DNA of 6,554 bases from Bacteroidales bacterium (GTDB lineage: Bacteria > Bacteroidota > Bacteroidia > Bacteroidales > UBA7960): contig SLSG01000119.1 of NCBI GenBank assembly GCA_007130545.1, positions 1 to 6,554 on the forward strand, read 5' to 3'. Every line of letters begins with the position of its first letter. Positions within the stretch are counted from its first letter, which is position 1. The position numbers were made by a program, and so were the translations under genes. Positions 1-5,548 of this stretch are shown in pieces. The notes under the pieces were generated by a model. That model was not told the DNA's origin and ran no database searches. It saw nothing but the letters and a program-made list of their open reading frames with translations.

Positions 1-570
1 GGATTTGCGGTGGATGGCCACGGCCCGGAACTTGAGCTTTTTACATTCCTCTGCAATCTGCGCCAGGGATTTCCCGATCACTGGGGCCCCTTCCTCCAGT
101 TTGATCATCATGATGGAGAGGTGGCTGTCCGAAAAATCGAAGATTTCCGTGGCAGCCGTGTTTTTCAACAGGTGGGCGATCTCCTTGGCGGCGATTCTTT
201 CCGGGGAGACCAGGTAATCAATGCCAAGCCCCTTGTAGTGGTTGCGGCAGTCCTCGGTCAGGTATTCCGTTTCATGCACCTTGGCAATGGCGGTTTTGGC
301 CCCCATACGCTTCCCGAGCACAGCGGTCAGAAGATTCAGCCGTCCGTCCAGATGGGCACTTATCAGCAGTTCGGCCCGTTGTATGTTCGCACTCCTGAGC
401 ACCGATACCATGGTGGAATCCCCGACCTGGGTCATCAGGTCGGAATGGGCTTCAATCACTCTCAACAAGTCATGGCTAGGGCTGATCAGGGTGACGTTGT
501 GCTTCTCACCTGCAAGTAGTTTTGCAAGGTGCAGGCTGACCTCGCTGTCGCCGGCAATGATGATGTTCAT
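1..570 (-). CDS. trkA: Trk K+ uptake system subunit TrkA, N-terminal part (runs off left edge)
   Basis: Cytoplasmic regulatory subunit of Trk/Ktr-type K+ transporters. It binds nucleotides through RCK domains and gates the membrane subunit TrkH. The visible 190 residues start MNIIIAGDSEVSLHLAKLL, the usual TrkA opening, and cover one RCK_N Rossmann domain (about 1-125, including GIDYLVSPERIAAKEIAHLL near its end) and most of the following RCK_C domain (about 140-190, with EEGAPVIGKSLAQIA). Full TrkA has two such N+C units in about 450 residues, so more than half lies beyond position 1. The frame is open to the edge. The ATG at 568-570 is the natural start because the Rossmann beta-strand follows at once. 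Odd: the glycine motif reads G7-D-S-E-V-S12 instead of GxGxxG, and beta-2 ends in Ser30 rather than Asp/Glu. It lies 46 bases downstream of ispG on the same strand, so it may be co-transcribed or use the -7-like box at 597-604. Family assignment is secure; nucleotide binding by this half is doubtful. Confidence 0.9.
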   Translation of the reverse strand, partial: MNIIIAGDSEVSLHLAKLLAGEKHNVTLISPSHDLLRVIEAHSDLMTQVGDSTMVSVLRSANIQRAELLISAHLDGRLNLLTAVLGKRMGAKTAIAKVHETEYLTEDCRNHYKGLGIDYLVSPERIAAKEIAHLLKNTAATEIFDFSDSHLSIMMIKLEEGAPVIGKSLAQIAEECKKLKFRAVAIHRKS

Positions 571-596
571 TTCAGATATTGTTATTTACTGCTTTG

Positions 597-604
597 CAAA
601 TATA
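597..604 (-). promoter_or_regulatory. Possible trkA -7 promoter box
   Basis: On the minus strand this reads TATATTTG, a full match to the Bacteroidetes -7 consensus TAnnTTTG, 26 bases ahead of the trkA start codon and inside the ispG-trkA gap. No clear TTG -33 element is found at the expected 17-23 base distance; that area is the 3' end of ispG and offers only CTGGTG. It could give trkA its own transcript in addition to read-through from ispG. Such an 8-base pattern can arise by chance in an AT-rich gap. Confidence 0.35.
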
Positions 605-616
605 CAGTGTTTTGTT

Positions 617-2515
617 TCAGCACCAGCCGTTTTGTCTCAGCAGGGCGAGCAGTTCGGTGGCTGCATCCCTGGTGTCCACATTCTTATGGACCAATTGCCC
701 CCCCTGGTAAATATCCAGGCTGTGCTTACCGGTTCCCATCAGTCCGAAATGGGCGTCTGCCATTTCACCGGGTCCGTTTACGATGCATCCCATCACCGCG
801 ATCTTCAATCCGGCCACCTCGGGCAGCTCCTCCTTCAGCTGCCTGAGCACTGACGGGAGGTCGTAAGCTGTGCGGGCACAAGTCGGACAAGAGATGTAGC
901 TGGTACGTACATTTTTCAGACCGGCAACCTGCAGTAGCCATTCGGCCGCCCGGCCAGCCTCTTTGGAGGCATGGGGACCGTCCGTGTCCAGCCAAAAGCC
1001 TCCCATGATGCGCCCCATCAGCAGGTCTCCGAACCTGGAGGCCAGGAATGCCAGGAGCCGATCCGCCGCCTGTCCGGCAGATGGGTCCGCCGCCTGGCCG
1101 GTCACAGTATCCTCCGGCTTTCCCGCAGCTCGTCCGGCCAGTTCGCCTGCCCTTTGGTCTCCTTCCGGTGAAAAGACCCGCAGTTTTACGAGAATCTCTG
1201 CCGCTATGTTGTGTTTTGCAATTGCGGCATGCAGCTGCGGCAGATCGTCCGGGTCAAATCCCGCCGCCATATCGGCCACCAGTACCAGTCCGTTTAACGC
1301 CCCGACGGACTTCAGTTCAGCTTGACCAGGCTGCCGATCCAGCATAACCACGTTCACATCGGGATGGGAGGGGCGCTCCCCTGCCGCTTTATCTGCCGCT
1401 GACCCCGCTGCTGTATCTGCCGCTGTCTCCGTTACTGTACCTGCCGCTGTCCCCCCTTTTTGCCCTCCTTCTGTCTCCCCCGCAGGGTGTATACGGTATG
1501 TCCCTTCTCCCCATGGAAACGGACCCGGGCGGGCAATCACCAGTCCCATGCGGTTGCATTTGAGAGCGGGGGAATCTGCCGTATCAACATTGAGGGATCT
1601 GTGGCGGGTTGTTTGGGCTTCCGGAGCAGTTGGCAAACCAGCCGTATTGGTAAATTCAAATTGTGCCAACAGTTCCCTTGCAAAGGCCACCTCTGCTTCG
1701 GGTGGTTCGGTCAGGCTGACCCTCAGGGTGTCGCCCATGCCCATTTTAAGCAAGGCGGAAATGCCCAGCGCCGACCTGGCCCTTCCTTCATACCCTTCCC
1801 CGGCCTCTGTGACCCCCAGGTGCATGGGGTAGGTCATGTCCTCTATTTGCATCTGCCGGGCCATGGCCTGGTGCGCCCTGATCATCAATATCGGGTCGCT
1901 GGCTTTCAGCGAAATGACCGTGGAGAAAAATGCCAGTTCCTCAAAAACCCTCAGGAACTCCATCGTGGCCTCTGCCATGGCTTCCGGGCCGTGTCCGTAC
2001 CGGGCCACGATGCGCGGGGAGAGCGAGCCCGTATTCGTGCCAATGCGGATGGCCGTACCATGCGCTTTGCAGGTCGCTATCAAGGGGGCCAGCGTGTTTC
2101 TTAAACCGTCCAGCTCCAGTCTGGTCTCATCCGCAGTCCAGGATGTTTTCCCTTGTTTCCATGCCCGGTAGTAATTGCCCGGGTTGATGCGGACCTTCCC
2201 TACAAGCGGGGCGGCCATCAAAGCCAGTTCCGGCCTGAAATGGATGTCGGCGATCAGGGCTTGGTGAAAACCTGCTCCGTGTAATTTTTTTCGGATTTTT
2301 TTCAGCGCCGCCAGGCTTTCCTTGTCTGGTATTGATAACCGGACATATTCCGCGCCGGCCTCAAACAACCGGATGCATTGTGCCAGGCTGGCCTGCACGT
2401 CCGCAGTCGGGGTACTGGTCATGCTCTGCACCCGGATGGGGTTGTCTGAACCCAGCGGGAGGTCCCCGATCCGTACTTCCCTGGAAGGGCGGCGACGGAC
2501 CGGAACGGGGGGCAT
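617..2515 (-). CDS. ispG: 4-hydroxy-3-methylbut-2-enyl diphosphate synthase IspG (GcpE), three-domain type
   Basis: Cytoplasmic [4Fe-4S] enzyme of the MEP pathway that reductively converts methylerythritol cyclodiphosphate to HMBPP, taking electrons from ferredoxin or flavodoxin. Numbered from the chosen start (632 residues), a TIM barrel fills about 15-290 (IRVQSMTSTPTADVQ, IADIHF, RINPGNY, HLGVTEAGEG, GMGDTLRVSL). A long middle domain follows (about 300-525), then the cluster domain with Cys543, Cys546 (SCPTCA), Cys577 and Glu584 (GCIVNGPGE). Their spacing closely matches the cluster ligands of the E. coli enzyme. The middle domain is the extra one known from Bacteroidetes, Chlamydiae and plants, so the length is expected, but here it contains two alanine-rich tetrapeptide repeats (356-379 and 455-485). 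Start: the frame is open to an ATG at 2566, but the ATG at 2513-2515 puts VRRRPSREVRIG at the usual distance from the N-terminus, and a -7-like box lies between the two candidates. trkA follows downstream; rseC diverges upstream. Identity is near certain; the exact start is not. Confidence 0.95.
   Translation of the reverse strand: MPPVPVRRRPSREVRIGDLPLGSDNPIRVQSMTSTPTADVQASLAQCIRLFEAGAEYVRLSIPDKESLAALKKIRKKLHGAGFHQALIADIHFRPELALMAAPLVGKVRINPGNYYRAWKQGKTSWTADETRLELDGLRNTLAPLIATCKAHGTAIRIGTNTGSLSPRIVARYGHGPEAMAEATMEFLRVFEELAFFSTVISLKASDPILMIRAHQAMARQMQIEDMTYPMHLGVTEAGEGYEGRARSALGISALLKMGMGDTLRVSLTEPPEAEVAFARELLAQFEFTNTAGLPTAPEAQTTRHRSLNVDTADSPALKCNRMGLVIARPGPFPWGEGTYRIHPAGETEGGQKGGTAAGTVTETAADTAAGSAADKAAGERPSHPDVNVVMLDRQPGQAELKSVGALNGLVLVADMAAGFDPDDLPQLHAAIAKHNIAAEILVKLRVFSPEGDQRAGELAGRAAGKPEDTVTGQAADPSAGQAADRLLAFLASRFGDLLMGRIMGGFWLDTDGPHASKEAGRAAEWLLQVAGLKNVRTSYISCPTCARTAYDLPSVLRQLKEELPEVAGLKIAVMGCIVNGPGEMADAHFGLMGTGKHSLDIYQGGQLVHKNVDTRDAATELLALLRQNGWC
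1061..1153 (-). repeat. In-frame degenerate tetrapeptide repeat in ispG, block 2
   Basis: About eight 12-base units, degenerate, encode residues 455-485 of IspG, read as RAG/ELAG/RAAG/KPED/TVTG/QAAD/PSAG/QAAD. The phase of four residues and the [x]AA[G/D] unit are the same as in the block at 1379-1450, and the run TVTG-QAAD-PSAG-QAAD matches TVTE-TAAD-TAAG-SAAD there at 11 of 16 positions. It lies in the middle domain, ahead of LLAFLASRFGDLLMGRIMGG, where ordinary family sequence resumes. It is more diverged than the other block at DNA level. Confidence 0.7.
1379..1450 (-). repeat. In-frame 12-base tandem repeat in ispG, block 1
   Basis: Six 12-base units encode TAAG/TVTE/TAAD/TAAG/SAAD/KAAG, residues 356-379 of IspG. 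At DNA level the plus-strand octamer CTGCCGCT recurs at 1381, 1393, 1417 and 1441, with spacings of 12, 24 and 24. This shows tandem duplication and not just compositional bias. All units keep the reading frame. The block is bordered at 1451-1461 by a C6T5 run (A5G6 on the coding strand). It probably forms a flexible or helical low-complexity loop in the middle domain, away from the catalytic residues. Confidence 0.8.
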
Positions 2516-2542
2516 ATGGGTGGAATCTCCGATCATGCAGGA

Positions 2543-2550
2543 CAAATTTA
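2543..2550 (-). promoter_or_regulatory. Possible ispG -7 promoter box
   Basis: The minus strand reads TAAATTTG, a full match to TAnnTTTG, 27 bases ahead of the ATG at 2513-2515. A transcript from here would begin near 2536, downstream of the earliest in-frame ATG at 2566. That supports the shorter IspG. The -33 element is weak: the nearest TTG (2564-2566) is only 13 bases upstream, closer than the usual 17-23. Confidence 0.4.
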
Positions 2551-2611
2551 TCAACAAATCCATCAAGTCGTACTTAAAGCCCCTTATTATTCTTTCTATC
2601 TTTACAGTCGG

Positions 2612-3055
2612 ATGATTTCAGATACCATGACGGCAGGCAGACCACAGAAAAACATAGACCATCCAGGGGTGGTGGACCGGGTGGAGGGAAAGCGCGTTTT
2701 TGTGCGCATCGAGCCCAGGACAGCCTGCAGCAGCTGTGCCACCCGTTCCTATTGCTCGATGACCGACCTGGAGGATAAGGTGGTGGAAGTGCCTGCAGAA
2801 GGGAAAGACCAATTCGCCCCGGGCCAGCCTGTCACCGTCTCCCTGCGGGAGTCCCTCGGTTACAAAGCCCTGTTGTTCGGTTACCTGACTCCTTTCTTAA
2901 TCCTGGTCCTGAGTATCTTCGGAATGATGTGGCTGACCGGGAACGAACCACTTTCGGCCCTGACGGGACTGGGTCTGATGCTGCCTTATTTCTGGTGGCT
3001 TTACCAATCCAGGGAGAAGCTGCGGAAAACCTTCCGTTTTCGGCTTCGGGCCTAA
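2612..3055 (+). CDS. rseC: RseC/MucC-family membrane protein of the rnf locus
   Basis: Small inner-membrane protein of 147 residues. In E. coli, RseC works with the Rsx (Rnf) complex to keep SoxR reduced and also affects sigma-E; in Bacteroidetes the family gene commonly stands directly before rnfB, as here. The N-terminal soluble part has the family pattern HPGVVDRVEGKRVFVRI followed by a cysteine cluster, Cys39-x2-Cys42-x5-Cys48 (CSSCATRSYC), a likely metal or redox site. Two hydrophobic segments follow at about 86-108 (ALLFGYLTPFLILVLSIF) and 114-131, then a basic tail (REKLRKTFRFRLRA). The frame is open upstream to 2516, but the family start is close to the HPGVV motif, so the ATG at 2612 is chosen; the ATG at 2627 would also do. 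It is divergent from ispG and lies 233 bases ahead of rnfB. SoxR or sigma-E control cannot be assumed in this organism; a role in Rnf assembly or redox maintenance is inferred from position. Confidence 0.85.
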   Translation: MISDTMTAGRPQKNIDHPGVVDRVEGKRVFVRIEPRTACSSCATRSYCSMTDLEDKVVEVPAEGKDQFAPGQPVTVSLRESLGYKALLFGYLTPFLILVLSIFGMMWLTGNEPLSALTGLGLMLPYFWWLYQSREKLRKTFRFRLRA

Positions 3056-3197
3056 ACCACCCTTCAACAGACTGTAATTCCCTCAACTGCTTAGAATTTA
3101 GAGCATTTCCAAATAAGATTCTATCCGACTGACATTCAGATAGCTTGAAAATCTGCAGGTCTATACATATTGATATATACTGATTAGCAGGCATTTG

Positions 3198-3232
3198 ACC
3201 CGGCTTAAAAATGCATGTATTTTGGTCCGGGT
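3198..3232. repeat. Interrupted inverted repeat overlapping the rnfB promoter region
   Basis: Outer arms ACCCGG (3198-3203) and CCGGGT (3227-3232) are perfect complements. Inside them lies a second, nearly perfect palindrome, AAAATGCATGTATTTT (3208-3223), broken only by one G/T pair. The two dyads share almost the same centre. The right side covers the proposed -33 TTTG at 3221-3224. There is no U-run after the outer arm and rseC ended about 140 bases earlier, so an operator or RNA structure is more likely than a simple rseC terminator. Confidence 0.5.
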
Positions 3233-3255
3233 TTGAATTATGTTTTCTATTTTTG
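3222..3255 (+). promoter_or_regulatory. Probable rnf operon promoter
   Basis: TTG at 3222-3224, 23 bases, then TATTTTTG at 3248-3255. This fits the Bacteroidetes pattern TTG-N17-23-TAnnTTTG, at the upper end of the spacing range. Transcription would start near 3261-3263, giving an untranslated leader of about 27 bases before the GTG at 3289. The rest of the 3056-3288 gap is AT-rich, with no gene or obvious terminator. If the promoter is right, the ATG at 3211 cannot be the rnfB start on this transcript. Confidence 0.55.
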
Positions 3256-3288
3256 CGCATTGTTCAAACGTTAACAAACCTTACATCC

Positions 3289-4164
3289 GTGAGCGAAATT
3301 TTCAATCAGATTACCGTTGTTTCCGTGGTTTCCCTCGGTGCCATCGGGAGCCTGGCCGCCGTGATCCTGTATTTTGTTGCACAGCGCTTCAAGGTCATTG
3401 AGGATCCCCGGATTGACCAGGTGGCCGATAAGCTTCCCGGAGCGAACTGCGGGGGCTGTGGGCTCGCCGGCTGCCGTGCCCTGGCCGAGGCCATTGTGAA
3501 GGCCGAAAGCCTGGAGGGCATTAGCTGCCCTCCCGGTGGCGATGACATCATGAAGGAGATCGCGGCTTTGCTTGGTCTGGAGGCGACCGCCCAGGACCCG
3601 ATGATCGCCGTACTGCGTTGCAATGGTAGCCGGGAACATGCCCCGCCCAAGGTGGCCTACGAGGGGGTGATGACTTGTGCATTTGCCCACAGCCTGTTTG
3701 CCGGAGAGGGAGGCTGTCCCTTCGGATGCCTGGGTTGCGGGGACTGTGTGGAGGCTTGCCAGTTCGATGCCATGTATATGGACCGGGACACCGGACTGCC
3801 TGTGATACTTGACGACAAATGCGTGGCCTGCGGTGCCTGCGTGAAGGTTTGCCCCCGCACCATCATCGAGATGCGCAAGAAGGGGAAAAAGGACCGCCGG
3901 ATCTATGTGAGCTGCATCAACCGTGAAAAAGGGGGTGTGGCGAAAAAGAACTGTGCGGTGGCTTGCATCGGATGTGGCAAGTGTGTGAAAGAGTGTAAGT
4001 TCGATGCCATCACGCTGCAAAACAACCTGGCCTATATAGACTTCAACAAGTGCACCCTATGCAGGAAATGCCCCCCGGTATGCCCGACCAATGCCATAGC
4101 CGAGCTGAACTTTCCGCCCCGCAAGCCTAAGGCGGAGCAGAAGGAGGCCCCTGCAGAAGCATAA
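3289..4164 (+). CDS. rnfB: Rnf electron transport complex subunit RnfB (iron-sulfur)
   Basis: Membrane-anchored ferredoxin-like subunit that takes electrons from reduced ferredoxin and passes them into the Rnf complex. From the chosen start it has 291 residues. One transmembrane anchor spans about 8-31 (ITVVSVVSLGAIGSLAAVIL). An RnfB N-terminal cluster motif follows with Cys54, Cys57, Cys62 and Cys80 (GANCGGCGLAGC, CPPGG). Four ferredoxin CxxCxxCxxxC motifs start at Cys147, Cys178, Cys226 and Cys255, so up to five [4Fe-4S] clusters; the short E. coli RnfB has only two ferredoxin motifs, and the long form is typical of Bacteroidetes. The end is a Lys/Pro/Glu-rich tail. Start: the frame is open to an ATG at 3211, but that would lie upstream of the likely promoter and add a 26-residue extension unlike the family. 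GTG at 3289 gives the normal short leader before the anchor. No good Shine-Dalgarno is visible. rnfC follows after 37 bases. Confidence 0.93.
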   Translation: MSEIFNQITVVSVVSLGAIGSLAAVILYFVAQRFKVIEDPRIDQVADKLPGANCGGCGLAGCRALAEAIVKAESLEGISCPPGGDDIMKEIAALLGLEATAQDPMIAVLRCNGSREHAPPKVAYEGVMTCAFAHSLFAGEGGCPFGCLGCGDCVEACQFDAMYMDRDTGLPVILDDKCVACGACVKVCPRTIIEMRKKGKKDRRIYVSCINREKGGVAKKNCAVACIGCGKCVKECKFDAITLQNNLAYIDFNKCTLCRKCPPVCPTNAIAELNFPPRKPKAEQKEAPAEA

Positions 4165-4186
4165 CCAATGAAATATTTGTGGGTTT

Positions 4187-4193
4187 AAAAGGA
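4187..4193 (+). promoter_or_regulatory. Ribosome binding site deciding the rnfC TTG start
   Basis: AAAAGGA ends 8 bases before the TTG at 4202. No in-frame ATG or GTG exists between the upstream in-frame stop (TGA at 4169-4171) and this TTG, so the site supports TTG as the initiation codon. Confidence 0.5.
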
Positions 4194-4201
4194 ACATAGC
4201 C

Positions 4202-5530
4202 TTGAAAACGTTTAAAATTGGCGGTGTCCATCCGCCGGAAAACAAATTCGCATGGGACCGGCCCATCGAGGTGCTGCCCCCGCCCAAACAGGTTTCCATT
4301 CCCCTTTCCCAACATCTTGGTGTGCCGGCTGTGCCGGTGGTGGCCAAAGGTGACAAGATCAAAACCGGGCAGCTGATTGCCAGAGGGGAGGCCTTTATCT
4401 CGGCGAACATCCATTCCTCGGTTACCGGAACGGTCCTGAAGATAGACGATGTGGCAGACACCAGCGGATACCGCAAGCGGTCCATCGTCATCAATGCAGA
4501 GGAGGATGAATGGGACGAGGGGATCGACACCGGCGGCGAATTGCTGACAGAAATCAGTCTTGAACCAGCGGCCATCGTGAAAAAGGTCAATGAAAAGGGC
4601 ATTGTCGGATTGGGTGGTGCCACGTTCCCGTCACACGTCAAGCTGATGGTCCCCAAGGGCAAGAAAGCCGAAGTGCTGATCATCAACGGGGTGGAGTGTG
4701 AACCCTATTTATGCGCCGACCACCGCCTGATGCTTGAGAAGTGTGAGGAAATGCTGGTGGGGATCCGCATACAGATGAAGGCCCTTGGTGTGGGGCGCGC
4801 TGTAATCGGTATCGAAAGCAACAAGCCCGATGCCATTGAGAAAGTTTCGGCCGCTGTAAAGGCATGGCCCGGAATCGAGGTGGTTTCGCTGAAGGTTAAA
4901 TACCCGCAGGGTGCGGAAAAGCAACTGATCAAAGCGGTGGTCAACCGGGAAGTTCCTTCCGGGAAACTGCCCATTGAGGTTGGGTGCGTGGTACATAATG
5001 TGGGCACCGCATTTGCGGTTTACGAGGCCGTGCAGAAAAACAAGCCGTTGATCGACCGGGTGGTAACCGTGGCGGGCAGGTCGCTGAAAAAACCCGCGAA
5101 CTTCCTGGTCCGCATCGGTACCCCTGTATCTGTCTTGATTGATGCGGTTGGCGGACTCCCGGAGGATACCGGAAAGGTCATCAATGGGGGTCCGATGATG
5201 GGAAAAGCCCTGAGCGAACTGGATGTGCCCGTGACCAAGGGAACCAGCGGCATCCTGGTATTTACAGAGGAGGAAGCCCACCGCAAGCAGGTCCAGAACT
5301 GTATCCGGTGTGCCCGCTGCCTGACGGTCTGCCCCATGGGGCTGGAGCCTTATTTGCTGTCGCAGCTGGCGGACAAGAAGCGGGATGAAGATTGTGAGCA
5401 GGAGCGCATCATGGACTGCATGGAATGCGGTTCATGCCTCTATATCTGTCCGTCGGGAAGGCCCCTGCTCGACCAGATCCGGGTCGGAAAGGCCCGCACG
5501 GGTAAAATGATGAGAGAAAGGTCGTCGTAA
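4202..5530 (+). CDS. rnfC: Rnf electron transport complex subunit RnfC (NADH/FMN, iron-sulfur)
   Basis: Peripheral subunit of Rnf on the cytoplasmic face, where NAD(H) reacts. It is 442 residues long, a normal size for the short RnfC type. The N-terminus MKTFKIGGVHPPENK and the barrel-sandwich region (ISANIHSSVTGTVLKIDD) match the family. The glycine-rich nucleotide/FMN loop is G136-L-G-G-A-T-F-P143, followed by INGVECEPY at 161-169, which resembles the NuoF fold. An SLBB-like segment lies near 305-334 (GTPVSVLIDAVGGLPEDTG). Two C-terminal [4Fe-4S] motifs are intact: Cys367/370/373/377 and Cys406/409/412/416. The C-terminus ends soon after, without the long Ala/Lys-rich extension of the E. 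coli protein. Start is TTG: the family N-terminus begins exactly there and no ATG/GTG is available in frame. It sits 37 bases after rnfB and 18 before rnfD, in one operon. Identity is secure. Confidence 0.95.
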   Translation: MKTFKIGGVHPPENKFAWDRPIEVLPPPKQVSIPLSQHLGVPAVPVVAKGDKIKTGQLIARGEAFISANIHSSVTGTVLKIDDVADTSGYRKRSIVINAEEDEWDEGIDTGGELLTEISLEPAAIVKKVNEKGIVGLGGATFPSHVKLMVPKGKKAEVLIINGVECEPYLCADHRLMLEKCEEMLVGIRIQMKALGVGRAVIGIESNKPDAIEKVSAAVKAWPGIEVVSLKVKYPQGAEKQLIKAVVNREVPSGKLPIEVGCVVHNVGTAFAVYEAVQKNKPLIDRVVTVAGRSLKKPANFLVRIGTPVSVLIDAVGGLPEDTGKVINGGPMMGKALSELDVPVTKGTSGILVFTEEEAHRKQVQNCIRCARCLTVCPMGLEPYLLSQLADKKRDEDCEQERIMDCMECGSCLYICPSGRPLLDQIRVGKARTGKMMRERSS

Positions 5531-5548
5531 ATCGCAAACCAATAAACT

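Noticed and set aside
10..519. Open frame of 169 codons on the plus strand
   Set aside because: It is antisense to the well-supported trkA and has no family-like sequence.
1379..1450. Possible CRISPR or intergenic satellite
   Set aside because: The units are 12 bases with no spacers, and they stay in the ispG reading frame, so they are a coding tandem repeat.
1460..2104. Plus-strand open frame of 214 codons
   Set aside because: It is antisense to the conserved TIM barrel of ispG; no motif or start context supports it.
2597..2604. TATCTTTA as a -7 box for rseC
   Set aside because: It lacks the final G of TAnnTTTG, has no -33 partner and lies only 7 bases from the ATG at 2612, so it is too weak to list as a promoter.
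2516..2611. N-terminal extension of rseC to an ATG at 2516
   Set aside because: The added residues do not resemble the family, would nearly abut the ispG start on the other strand, and include AT-rich intergenic sequence.
3160..3185. AT-rich alternating stretch (tatacatattgatatatac) as a promoter or origin
   Set aside because: It matches no -7 consensus and has only a weak imperfect dyad; composition alone explains it.
3271..4020. Open frame of 249 codons on the minus strand
   Set aside because: It lies wholly antisense to rnfB, has no recognisable domain, and is His/Gly/Ala-rich as expected from reading a Cys- and Gly-rich GC-rich gene backwards.
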